A DNA stretch of 64,000 nt from assembly GCA_033032865.1 (NCBI GenBank), contig JAWHQI010000201.1, positions 4,341,501 through 4,405,500 on the forward strand, given 5' to 3'. The stretch comes from Dactylorhiza incarnata. Its lineage: Eukaryota; Streptophyta; Magnoliopsida; Asparagales; Orchidaceae. This document shows positions 52,610 to 62,942 of the stretch, in pieces. The notes beneath the pieces are model-generated. The model was not told the DNA's origin, searched no databases, and saw only the letters and a list, made by a program, of their open reading frames with translations. A program made the translations under genes and the position numbers. Within the stretch, counting starts at the first letter, position 1, and every line of letters begins with the position of its first letter.

Positions 52610-54792
52610 TCATCTCCTAGGAGGCCTGTTTCTCCCTACATGAGCTGCGACATCTTGCATGTCGTTCACTGCAGCCATAACCGACACCAGGCTGTGATTG
52701 GCCAGCATTGCAGACCGGTGGATTTTCGACATTTCCTTGTCCACCTGCTCCATGGGGATCAGTACAATTTCAGGTTGCGGTCTCTCCGCTGCATGATCGC
52801 TGGAGGTACCCGGTCGCATCAGCATCTTTCCATGACCGCTCCTCAGCCTCTCATTCTCCGCGGACAGCACCGCAACCTTCCCCCTATAGTGTTCAGCCTC
52901 CCTTTCAGCCTTCTTAAGAGCTCGTGCGATCTCGGCAACCCTCAGATCGCATTCTTCACGAATCCTCTTCTCATTGGAACGCAATTTTTCTTCAAGATCG
53001 CGGATCTGATCGTTCTGAGTCCGCTCCCTCATCAGCATAGAGCAAACATCCTCAAACATGGGATTAAGGATGTTGGTTAACTGAGGGGAGATCTCGATGT
53101 GCTGAGGAAGCTCCCCCTCCTCGATCTCAGCATTTTTATTATCTGCGGTCACAAGAGATGGGTTATTTCAATCATGGACATACGATCAGATAAGCTCTTT
53201 AAATAAACAGAAAGAGTACTTGGAAAGAAGTCGAGACCGCAGTCACGTAAAGCTCTTCTGATATCTTTAGTAACCGCGGGATCTGCGGTCAGAGAAAGAT
53301 GATCTGATCCCCTTAAGCGCTCCAGATCCATTCTTTCCAAATCTCTTTTCTGCGATTTTTCTCCCTCTTTTCTTCTCCTTTTTAATTCTTCGTTACTTAA
53401 GAGGATATCGTCGGTCTCAATAAAAACGATCTCGTGTTTCTTTTCAGGAGAAGCAGAATGAACTGTAGGTAATGGAAGGAACTTGACTGACTGAGGAATC
53501 ATTTTATCCTTACCAGCTCGCAAAATCGAGACCGCCGCCGCACGATCTGCTGCAGCTTTGTTCGAACGATCTCCCTGAAGAGAATCGTCCAGGAGACCGC
53601 TAGAAAGTACAGCTTTCTCCTTAGCGATCTGCAGCTTCTCCGCGATCTCCTCTTCAGTATTTTTGTTCTCCGCGGTCTGCATGACCGCATTCTTCTCTCT
53701 CTCTTCAACGATCAGAGCTGCTTTCTCCTCAGCGACTCTGACCGCCTCTTTCTTCTTTTCTTCCTCGACGATCAGAGCTGCTTTCTCCTCAGCGGCCCTG
53801 ATCGCCTCCTTCTCCTTCTCCATCTCAACGATCTTGGCCGCTTCCTTCTTCCTTTCTTCCTCTTTCTTCTTTTTCTCTATTTTTTCCCTCTCCATATCCA
53901 TCCTCTTCTTCTCATCAACCTTTTTCTTCTTCGTCTCTTCTTTCTCTTTCTTTTCTTTCTCCTCTTCTTCTCTCTTCTCTTCTTCCTCTTTCTTCTTCTT
54001 CCCATCCTCCTCTTTCGCCTTGATCGCTGCATCAGCGATCTCCTTCTCCCTGTTCGCGATCTTCTTCTCGACAACGACATTTCTAAGAGCTGAAGCCTCA
54101 ACGGGATCCAACACCTGCAACGACGAAAAAGATGAATTGTTAGATGAAACCTCATCAAGATAGGCGATTAATTCGGAATCATCCTCTCTTGACAACGCTG
54201 AGATCGCAGGAGGGAAGAAGGGATCGCCCTTAACGCTCACCTTTGAAGTTTCCGCGATAATCTCAAGATCGGTAGATTCAGACAGTGTGATCGCCTCCGA
54301 GGCGATCACGTCTTTTTCTTCCTCATTCCTTCTGCTCCTTTTATAAGTCAAACCAGAGGGGCTTGAATCTTTCCTCTTCTTGTTCTTAACAGCTCCCACT
54401 TGATCAGCAATTTTTTGCCTTAAGGATTCCGCCTCGGCTTGTTTCTGGCGCAGACCGGCCAGAATGGTTTCAGTAGAGGCGACCTCAGGAAGTTTGGAAG
54501 TTTGATCCAGCGCCTCCAAGGACTTCTGACAATTAAAAGAAATGGAAAAGTCAGGCAATTTCCATACAGGGTCCGAAGAAGTATTAGATGGTTCAGAAAC
54601 AATAGAGACCGGCACGATTGAAACCTCAGGAAGCTCAGTTTTCTTTAACGGAGATTGAGCGGTCTCCTTTGAAGCGCTCGCTTTCGTCAAAATCTTCGGT
54701 GCCTTCTTTCCTTTCTTTGAGCTGACACTTTCCTTTTTTCCAGGAGAATTCGCTTTCGATGGGAGAGCTTTTAAGAGATCGAGCATAGTCAT
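52610..54792 (-). CDS. E7 antisense gene A: two exons, Lys/Glu-rich coiled-coil protein
   Basis: Starts at the ATG at 54792 (MTMLDLLKALPSK); an upstream TTG would add nine residues. Exons 54792-53220 and 53142-52610 are separated by a predicted 77-base GT/AG intron, phase 1, giving about 701 residues with no internal stop. The N-terminal half is Lys/Ser-rich with basic clusters (KNKKRK, YKRSRR). The centre, about residues 255-410, is an extreme Lys/Glu coiled coil with two near-repeats of RAAEEKAALIVEEE. The C-terminal exon is another coiled coil (QIRDLEEKLRSNEKRIREEC). I do not recognise the family. An intact long frame in an element whose pol is decaying is notable. Frames on the plus strand here are mirrors of the Lys/Glu run. 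Confidence 0.62.
53143..53219 (-). other. Predicted intron of antisense gene A
   Basis: Minus strand GTACTCTTTC to GTGACCGCAG, 77 bases. It restores frame between the two long open stretches and removes the stop at 53149-53151. The donor is weaker than those of gene B. Confidence 0.5.
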
Positions 54793-54882
54793 CTTTGCAA
54801 GAAGATCGCACCTGCCCAATTATCAAAGACCGCTCAAATAGTGGAGTTCCTCAATGTCTTGCAAAATAAAGTTTTCAGCCGG

Positions 54883-54890
54883 TATTTATA
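54883..54890 (-). promoter_or_regulatory. TATA box for antisense gene A
   Basis: Plus TATTTATA gives TATAAATA on the minus strand, about 90 bases before the gene A ATG. GGTCGCGGTCTCAGCGGTC lies immediately upstream at about 54911-54929. Confidence 0.55.
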
Positions 54891-54981
54891 GACCAAGCCG
54901 CATTAATGATGGTCGCGGTCTCAGCGGTCAAAGCTTACATTTTCAAAGTTCCAGGTGCAACTTAAAAATGTGCGGGGATTA

Positions 54982-55463
54982 TGTTTGCCCAGAAAGCCCG
55001 CGACCTCCTCTTATTGTTCAGTTTTCCCGGTCTCAGCGGTCTCAAATTAGGTGATCGCCCAGATCGTCAGATGCCTACTCAACCGAGATTTTCTAAGTAT
55101 CCAGCGGTCAAGACAGTGCGAGATCGCCAGCTCAAGCGGTCTGGTCGTTTTTCTTATTTTTGTTATTTGTACCCCATTTCCCTGCCCCGGCTCTCCTGTA
55201 CCCCGGGCATCCCGTAGTTTTCAGTTCTGCCCATTTGGGCAGCCCCCTCGTCTATAAATAGAGGGGTAGGGGTACCAAAAAAAGGACCTTTGCTCCGAGG
55301 CTCCATCTTACAACCTGTGTAAGCGGTCTCATTTCTTCGTGATCGCCATTTCGTGATCATTTTCCCATTGTTCCAGCATCTTCTGTCTTAGTAACCTGCA
55401 CTTCGCAGTTTTCTCCCATCCCCTTTAGTGTGAATTTTGGAGGTACCATTTTTGGCACCAACA
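54982..55463 (+). repeat. E7 3' LTR
   Basis: Near-identical partner, with TATAAATA at 55253-55260. The purine tract (AATGTGCGGGGATTA, about 54966-54981) precedes it. Confidence 0.95.
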
Positions 55464-55620
55464 AATGATAATTATGTATTTTCTTGTTTAATAAAATTGA
55501 TTTCATTTCTAATTTCATTATCTCTTTATGTTTGATTTAACTTTGACCAAAATATCAAAAGTTTTCTATTAAAGTTTAAAGTTTGTAAAACCCTTATTCA
55601 CCCCCCCCCCCACCCCCTCT
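55464..55620 (+). repeat. E5 3' LTR, right part
   Basis: Starts with AATGA, the right copy of the E7 target duplication. It continues the U5 sequence known from E4 (TTGATTTCATTTCTAATTTC) to CACCCCC. An 11-C run and CACCCCCTCTAA end the match; the final AGGGCGCC to CCAACA segment is missing. Confidence 0.82.
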
Positions 55621-55669
55621 AACATGAATATGAGATCGTAGGAAGGTTAAAAAGCACCGACAACACTTC

Positions 55670-55890
55670 TGAAAATGACAGATTTTGATTTGATCCTGGG
55701 CATGAATTGGCTGCATTCGAACCATGCCCAGATCGACTACCCGATGAAGAAAATTGTACTGAGGAACGAAGATTCCGAGATTGTGATTGAAGGTATTACC
55801 CCCACCTCCCATCTATTGCTATCATCTATTCAGGTGGTCAAAGCCCACCAGCAGGGCGATGAGGTTTTTATGATCTGCTTTGAGACATAG
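55670..55890 (+). pseudogene. E8 protease C-terminal remnant
   Basis: MTDFDLILGMNWLHSNHAQI matches the gypsy protease C-terminal block DLILGMDWL. The catalytic DTG/DSG part is missing at the truncation. The frame closes at 55890. Confidence 0.75.
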
Positions 55891-55903
55891 GAGATAGAGA
55901 TCA

Positions 55904-56657
55904 GCATGGCTGAAGTATCAGTAGTTCGTTCCTAATGTCTTTCCAGACAAGCTGCCCGGACTACCCCCACATCGAGAGGCAGATTTTCGGATCCAACTAG
56001 TTCCGCGATCTAGACCTATTTCTATGGCTCCCTATAGGATGGCACCGAAGGAGCTTGCGGTGTTTCAGACACAGCTTCAAGAGTTAGTAAATTTGAGGTT
56101 TGTTCGCCCTTGTTCTATTTGTGAAGAAGAAGGATGGTACGCTCTGACTATGTATAGATTATCGGGAGCTCAACCGGTTGACGGTCCGGAACACCTATCC
56201 ATTGCCAAGGATTGATGAGCTTTTTGATCAGCTGGAGGGAGCGCACTGGTTCTCCAAACTTGACTTGCGGCCGGGTTATTATCAATTGAGGATTCAGGAG
56301 GAGGATATCTCGAAAACCGCCTTTAGCTTGAGGTATGGTCTATATGAGTTTACTGTCATGCCATTCAAACTCACGAATGCACCCGCCACATTTATGAGCT
56401 TGATGAATAAAGTATTCGAACCGTACCTAGATGTCTTCGTGATAGTATTTATTGATCACATTCTGGTCTACTCAAGGACCGAGGAGGATCATGCACATCA
56501 TTTAGCACTTGTTACGGGGAAGCTGAGGGAACACAAATTCTTTGCAAAGTTTAGTAAGTGCCAGTTCTGGCTCCGGGAAGTTGCTTTCCTAGGTCATGGC
56601 ATCAGCGGAGCAGGTTTAGCAGTGGATCATGCCAAGGTACGAGTAGTGAGAGAATGA
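55904..56657 (+). pseudogene. E8 reverse transcriptase, active site mutated
   Basis: The N-terminal part is scattered over frames (PISMAPYRMAPKELA near 56010, then a shift near 56110-56180). From 56178 the frame reads [49 protein letters not shown], then [11 protein letters not shown]. The active-site motif in relatives is FIDD, so the second catalytic Asp has become His (56446-56460), which should inactivate the enzyme. A TGA at 56655-56657 interrupts the frame, most simply TGG to TGA. Confidence 0.88.
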
Positions 56658-57242
56658 CCTCCTTTGAAGTCAGCAGTAGAGGTGCGCAGTTTCTTAGGGC
56701 TCGCTGGATACTACCGTAAGTTTATAGAGGGATTCTTGAAGATCGCTCTTCCCCTCACCACCCTGACAAAGAAGGATGTCAAATTTACCTGGACAACTCA
56801 GTGTGAGGTAGCATTCCAGGAGCTTAAGGGCAGGCTCTCCTCAACCCCGATCCTTGCCCTTCCATTTAGGAAGGAGGGATTTCAGATTTACACTGACGCA
56901 TCCTATCAAGGAATGGGTGCAGTATTGATGCAGCATGGGCACGCCATAGCATACACATCGAGGAAGTTGAAGAAGCACGAACAGAACTACCTAGTACATG
57001 ATTTAGATCTCGGGGCTGTGATCTTCGCCTTGAAGATTTGGAGGCACTATCTTTATGCGGTTCATTGTGAGATCTTTACTGATCACAAGAACCTTAAGTA
57101 TACAGATACTCAGAAGCATCTAAACCAACGCCAGCGGAGGTGGATAGAGTTCCTATGTGATTACGACTACACCATGCACTATCATCCGGGGAAGGCAAAC
57201 ACGGTGGCGGATGCACTGAGTAGGAGAGCCGATATGTCTTGA
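56658..57242 (+). pseudogene. E8 RNase H
   Basis: In the same frame as the reverse transcriptase, after its stop. [18 protein letters not shown], then [17 protein letters not shown] (catalytic Asp present), [29 protein letters not shown] and [15 protein letters not shown]. Ends with TGA at 57240-57242. Confidence 0.88.
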
Positions 57243-58790
57243 CCGGAGCCCCGAGTGATGGCTATGGAGCTGGTGAAGATGTTAGAGTACATGGAGATCA
57301 CATTGGTATCCAGGGCCGAGCCTGAGGCCTACAGAGAGTACTTAGCTGCCCTGAGCATTACTTGTGACATCTGAGACCACATCAGGACACAGCATAGACA
57401 AGATGCATCACTGGAGCCGGTATTCTGGAGCCTGGGAGGGGCAACTCAAGAGACTATTCATTATGAGATAACCTTGTCCATTTCCGTGGCTGCTTATACA
57501 TACCCGCAGGAGCTAGAGTCCGGGAGGACATACTGAGAGAGGCGCATTGCACCAAATATTCGATGCATCCCTGAATCGTCAAGATGTATGCGGATCTGCG
57601 GAAGACAATGTGTTGGCCAGGTATGAAGAGGGATGTCACCTATTTTGTCACCCACTACGAGGCTTGCCAGAAGGTGAAGGCAGATTGTAGGAGTCTCGCT
57701 GGGTTGTTACAGCCATTGCCTATCCCCGTGTGGAAATTTGAAGATATATCAATGGATTTCGCTTACGGTCTACCTCGCTCCCGCTCCGGGAATGAATCTG
57801 TGTGGGTGATTGCAGATCATCTGACGAAGGTTGCCAGGTTCATACCGATGAGGAAGAACACACATGTTGATGTGTTGGTAAGACTCTTCGTCGAGCAGTT
57901 CGGTCGATATCATGGAGTGCCCAAGACTATCGTTATAGACCATGATGGTCGTTTCATCTCCAAGGAGTGGAAAGCAGTGCAAATTTATTTGGTCTCTTGC
58001 TTGACTTATAGCATGGCCTTCCACCCTCAGACGGATGGCCAGTCAGAGCGGACGATCAGGACATTGGAAGATATGTTGCGCCTATGTGTGCTAGATCGAG
58101 GAGAGCCGTGGGAGAGACTTCTACCCTTGGTGGAGTTCTCTTATAATAACTGTCATCAGGCAAGCATCGTCATGGCTCCTTATGCGTCGCTTTATGGAAG
58201 GAGGTGCAGGACACCTTTATCATGGGTCTAAGATGAGGACCCGAAAACTTTGGGGGTGAAATTCATTGATGATACCGATGAAATGGTCAGATTGATTCAA
58301 GACCGCATGCTCGAGGCACAGAGCCGACAGGCCAAATATTATGACGCGAAGCACAAGGCAGTGGAGTTTCAGATTGGTGACAAAGTTTTATTGAAGATCA
58401 GGCCGATGCACGAAGTGTCTCTTGTTCAGGGAAGGAAGAATCTCAGTCCTCGCTATATGGGGCCTTATACCATTCTGGAGCTGATTGGCCCCTTAGCCTA
58501 TCGGTTGGAGTTGCCATCGGAGTTGGAGAATTTGCATGACGTATTCCATGTATTCTCCCTTAAGTGGACATTTCTTCACCCTGATCAGCATGTCCCAGCT
58601 GCGTCGGGCCCTGTGGGGACCGACAGATCTATCCGGCTAGAGCCAGTACACATAGTGGATACCGAGACCAGAGTTCTGCGACGAAAGAGTGTTCCATTGG
58701 TGAAAGTTTTGTGGTCCAACCACGGATGAGAGGAATACACTTGGGAGCTGATGGACCTTATGCAGCAACATTACCCGGGATTTTTTTCCC
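57243..58790 (+). pseudogene. E8 integrase with chromodomain-like tail
   Basis: The N-terminal zinc region is damaged: stops near 57242 and 57374 and a frame change before 57584. The second His of the zinc site falls in that break. From 57584: WPGMKRDVTYFV, DISMDFAYGLPRS, TIVIDHDGRFISKEW and PQTDGQSERTIRTLEDML keep the DDE triad. A TAA at 58229-58231 interrupts the frame, then RNLSPRYMGPYTILELIG and LENLHDVFHVFSLKW follow. The tail VLRRKSVPLVKVLWSNHG, a TGA, then YTWELMDLMQQHYPGFF is chromodomain-like, as in E3. Confidence 0.87.
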
Positions 58791-58852
58791 CAGGTATGAA
58801 TTAAACTAGCTTGTCATACTTCGCTTTAATACTCGTAGCCCCAAACTCAAAT

Positions 58853-58888
58853 TTTGGGGACAAAATTAATTTTTTTGTATTTTTGATT
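58853..58888 (+). other. E8 polypurine region
   Basis: TTTTGGGGACAAAATTAA lies about 20 bases before the LTR start, the usual context in this lineage, although the run next to the LTR is T-rich. Confidence 0.55.
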
Positions 58889-61409
58889 TGTAACGTCCCA
58901 CTTCGAACTAGACCCCACGAGTGACAAGGGTCACTTGGAGCTGCTTGGGCTAGGAAGGGTCTTGAGATCCTAATGGTGCCAAGGAGGTGCCCTGATCTCT
59001 AGGAGTGGGTGTAACCATCACCCACTTGAAGTTTGAAAGCAAATGGCAAAGGATTGGTAAAAGGGAGCTAAATCGCCGGTAGCGGCCGAATCAGTGAACG
59101 TGATTTCTCCATGATGGATGGATTAAATTGCCTAAAATGAGTTAATGGTGGAATTAAAAGCATATAACCAGCTGGCACTTAGGTGGAGAATTTCAACACA
59201 AAGCTTGGGTAGTAGAATTTGCATTTAATGCTCATTAATGCTATATCTCTCACTATCTCTCTCTCCATTCTCTCCTAACCCAAATGGGCTGATCTCTCTT
59301 AATCAGATGCCCTATTCATCTTCTTCTTCATCTGCTTCTTCTTCTTCTCCTTCTTCTTTTCTTCATTTTCATCCTCATACCTAAAGAGAGTTAACTTAGG
59401 GTTCTTGAAAGAGCAAGATTAGAGAAGGATTTAAGCTTGGCCGACCGTCGCCATGCCGCCGAGGAGACAACCGCGATCGTCGGGCGGAAATCAGGTGACT
59501 TCCGACCCCTCTCCTTTGGTGATAGATCGTAGAGAAAATTAGGAGAGGTGTTGATCTCAAATGATCTTGGCTTGTGAGTTAATGGAGCTTCCTAGGAAAA
59601 GACCAAACCGGATTTTTCTTTTTAGGGCACCGATTGCCGCGAAAGTTCCTTCAATCACTTCTTCTCTTCAAAAGGAAGAGATAGGATTAGATTTTGTGAA
59701 AATCCATGGTCTAATGAGTGAGTATTGGAGGCTAGAAGGTGAGATGACCTAATTCTTGTTTGCGGAAGATGATGAATAGTCCCTTGATTAAAGAGGGTTT
59801 TTAATTATAATATTACACTTGATTAATAAGGGGACTCATGATTAATGGTGAAATTCAAGCAACTAAGGAAAGAAGAATTGATCTTGGTTAAAGTTAAGAG
59901 TTCACAGGAAGAAAAGGGGATGTGTTAACAGAGAAATTGTTCTCTGTTAGCTAGCGTCGGCGGTAGCGCTACCGCCGGCGTTAGCGGGTCGACTTGTTGA
60001 CGGGAAGGGGTAACTTCCCATCGGCCATTAATGTCAACGGGAAGGAGTGTTGGTAGAATTGCTAACGCCCGGCGGTACCGCTACCGCTGGCATTAGCGGG
60101 TCGACTTGTCGATGGGAAGGGGTAACTTCCCGTTGACCCTTAATATTGACGCGAAGGGTTGGCTTCCCGTCGACATTGACGGGAAGGTGTCGTCTGGATT
60201 TCTAACGCCCGACGGTAGCGTTACCGCCGACGTTAAAAAATAGAGAATTTCAGGTTCTTCCCTTTGGTGGGGTAAGAGTTCCTGGATTCTCATGATAAGT
60301 TGGGCTTACTTTTTTAGAAAGATATGAATATGCCTCTATACACACAAGTAGTCCTGCAGGGTCTCATAGAGTAATTCTTGTGTCATACGCACGCCACTAC
60401 ACAAGAGTTATAACCACTCAGTATGGGTAACATTGATGGCTTGATGCAGGTTATAAGATATGGTCGTTTCTTATGGGGCAATGTTAAGGGCCCGGTGGTT
60501 GGGGGCCTTGGATGCTAATTAGCATCGACACTAATTGTAGGAGGAGAAAGGTAATAGGACTCCTTCCGTGAGTCCTTGGGTGCTTGAAAGCACGGGTGTG
60601 CATGGGAATTACATGAATGTGCATGGTTTACACATGGTGGTGTAATGATCCAGATCGGAGGATTACTTGTGGTGGGTCAACGGTCTTGCTAGTCGTGACA
60701 CCGACAAAAGCCGACAGTTAGACTCTAAAACTGGTTGGGCTGTGTTCTTGGTGTTCACTTACCAAGACCCCTTCCGTATTATGAAGACTCAGCATGATGC
60801 GAGCAGTACACAGGGTCTCCGCTGTGTGTTCTTAGCATTGCGGCGTACATAGGCCTAGGTCTGGTAGTGTTCATACCATCCTAGTTGTGGAGGAGCCCAT
60901 TCCACTGTCTCTGTCTAGCCACTACGTGAGGTGCCTGAGTGGTTAGCTACCCTCAAAAGCTGGAACTATGAGTCTATGCCGACATAACAAATATGCATGG
61001 GTGAGTCATCATATCAAAATCATTACAATGCATTCATCCTTTCATGACCATATCATTGCACCGCATTGGATCCTCATTATATAAACTTGTATGTGCACCT
61101 TTATATGATTCGTTACTTTATGTTTGGATCCTTAACTTATAAGCTTGTATGAGCATCCTTATAACTTAAGTTCAATTCAGTTATCTATATACTCTACTTG
61201 CTTAAACTCTGTCGCTGTCCATACTACTAGTTAGATGTACTTTTTGTACATTTGATATACTACTGTGATTACATCTTTCCCTGCCACCTGCATTTGCCAC
61301 AATTGTTTATATTGCAGCTCTCTTCATTCCCTTCCGCCCGGTGCCTTGGAGTTGTCGGGGGAGAGGATGTGAAGTCACTTAGTATTTATGACTAACGGTT
61401 ATTGCACCC
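58889..61409 (+). repeat. E8 3' LTR, right end cut by E9
   Basis: TGTAACGTCCCACTTC marks the start. Contents: a leader exon at 59453-59494, palindromic words at about 59945-60240 (including the perfect palindrome GCGGTAGCGCTACCGC at 59960-59975) and a long stretch with no gene to 61409. The right end is uncertain because no partner LTR is present. No ORF in the LTR is supported. Confidence 0.65.
59453..59494 (+). other. Candidate leader exon in E8 LTR
   Basis: ATG CCG CCG AGG AGA CAA followed by eight more codons ends in CAG, immediately before GTGACT. It encodes the basic peptide MPPRRQPRSSGGNQ. It has the same design as the E3 leader exon (a short basic N-terminus ending at a GT donor). 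The E8 gag is missing, so no acceptor can be tested. Confidence 0.42.
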
Positions 61410-62781
61410 TGTTGGAACCTTAGTTTTGATTTGAGTTAGGATCCATATTTGGTCTAAGTTTCTATCACAACACATCTTATATAAACTAGATCAAATCTCA
61501 TTAAGACAGAAGACACAGAAAAGAATATAATATAAGCTGCGTTCGATGAAAAGCTAGTAGCGCTCGATGAAATATCAAGGAAGCTGCGATCGACAAAATC
61601 CAAGCAGCGCTCGACGAAAAGATGCATTCGACGAAAATCAAGCAGTGCTCGACAAAAGTTCATTCAGCAATGATCGACGAACTAATCAATGATCAGATCG
61701 ACAAACGTCGAGTTCAGCCCGACGAAGTTCAAATTGAGATCAATGAAATATTATCAGCTCGACTAAAATTCTATATATGTTGTCAGATCTGATAAAGCAA
61801 TATTTTGAATAAATTCTATTTATATATTGCTGCCCTTCTTTTGTATAAATTGTCACTGCCTCACATTAATAATATAGCCGTTGCAGAACAAATTAATGAT
61901 ATAACCGTTGTAGAACAATTAATGACATAGCCGTTGCAGAACAGCTTAAATTAAAGATGGCAGTTTATCTTCTCGAGGAGTTCAGTTAATAAAAGAGACT
62001 TTATCTCTTCCCTTTCACAGAAGATAGAAGACTGAAGAACTCAAGATTAGAGAGAAGCTCTCCAGATTACATAGATACAGAGAAAGCAAAAAGAAGAAAG
62101 AGACAGAGAACAACATATTATTATCTATCTTGTTTGCTAAGTCTTCTCTGCAGATCATCTTCATCCTGAGACACAATCAAGATCATTTGCTCAGGATCTC
62201 AACTGCAGAAGAAGAAGAAAGGAGTTACTACATTCTTGAGAAGAAGCTTCCTCACCTGATCATCAAACACTAATCAAATTAGGGGGAGCTCTTCAACATC
62301 ATCAAGGATCCACTAGATTCTTCTCAGAAAGAGAAGAACAATATATTTTCTGTTTTCTTTTAACTGTATAAAGGGTTATAACTCCCTTCAAAAGTTACAG
62401 CCATTGGTGGCAGGGCACCTGATCAAAAACCTGTAGTTGGGTTAGAGCACCTGATCAAAAGCTCACTTGGTGTGTGGACACCTGATCAAAATTCCCTTGG
62501 TGGCAGGGCACCTAATCAACAACCTGTAGTGGAATCCTACCAAGTGTGGTAGAAGAGTAGATGTACCCAGGTTTAGTGGGGAACTACTATAAAATGCTTG
62601 TGTCGTCTGTGTTGTGCTTATTTTGTTTATTGTGCTGTGTGCTCTCTTTGTGTTTGGTTTTATTACTCACTCAGTACATATATATATCACTATTTTAATT
62701 TCGCTATAAAATTAAGTGAAAAACCTTTTAAAACTCAATTCACCCCCTCTAGAGTAAATCTAAGATCTAACCTCACTTTCA
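61410..62781 (+). repeat. E9 5' LTR
   Basis: 1,372 bases. Words of the type GCTCGACGAA / GATCGACGAA fill 61537-61760. TATATATT at about 61821 and TATAAAT at 61844-61850 follow. A GGTGGCAGGGCACCTGATCA-like phrase recurs four times near 62400-62520, the last with CTAATCA. The LTR end rests on the primer site, as only one copy is in view. Confidence 0.75.
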
Positions 62782-62783
62782 AT

Positions 62784-62799
62784 TGGTATCAAAGCGTGG
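62784..62799 (+). other. E9 primer-binding site
   Basis: TGGTATCAAAGCGTGG, an initiator-Met site with one change (TCAGAG to TCAAAG). Confidence 0.8.
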
Positions 62800-62942
62800 T
62801 TGATTATATCAATTCACTTTCAACTGATATCAATTCACTTTCAATTGGTATAAGAGGGTAGTTGATTGTATACAGGCTAACACCTGAATCATAAAGATCA
62901 ATTAGATCTTAAATTTATTTTAGAGTTTTCTTTTACTTTATT

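Larger units (their letters stand above)
42833..55463 (+). mobile_element. E7: Tat-lineage Ty3/gypsy with two antisense genes
   Basis: LTRs of 482 bases each (42833-43314 and 54982-55463) differ at about 10 positions by eye (about 98%). Flanks are ATTGA (42828-42832) and AATGA (55464-55468), a target duplication with one mismatch. Sense ORFs give gag, protease, reverse transcriptase, RNase H, a second archaeal-type RNase H and integrase; the double RNase H marks the Tat lineage. Between integrase and the 3' LTR lie 6 kb holding two antisense genes. Total 12.6 kb, inserted into the E5 3' LTR. Confidence 0.93.
36206..55620 (+). mobile_element. E5: copia element carrying E6 and split by E7
   Basis: The left LTR is 36206-37427. 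The interior keeps only a primer site and the first ~45 codons of gag before a junction into E6. Copia 3' sequence and a purine tract resume at 41231. The 3' LTR begins at 41409, is interrupted by E7 at 42833 and resumes at 55464. Its last ~30 bases are missing where E8 begins. No right target duplication can therefore be identified. It is related to E1 and E4 by LTR ends, gag start and purine tract. Confidence 0.82.
55621..61409 (+). mobile_element. E8: 5'-truncated gypsy (Tekay-like) with partial 3' LTR
   Basis: Begins abruptly after the C-run of the E5 LTR, within the gypsy protease. Pol continues through reverse transcriptase, RNase H and integrase with a chromodomain-like tail. It is followed by a purine tract and an LTR starting TGTAACGTCCCAC at 58889. 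E9 cuts the LTR at 61410. No 5' LTR, primer site or gag remains. Pol wording is close to E3 but diverged. Confidence 0.85.

Noticed and set aside
53663..54163. A long Ser/Phe-rich ORF on the plus strand
   Set aside because: It is the mirror of the Lys/Glu-rich antisense gene A. The minus strand shows the extended open frame and TATA.
59561..59752. A 63-residue ORF in the E8 LTR
   Set aside because: It is short, with no motif and inside an LTR. I kept only the leader exon upstream because of its shared design with E3.
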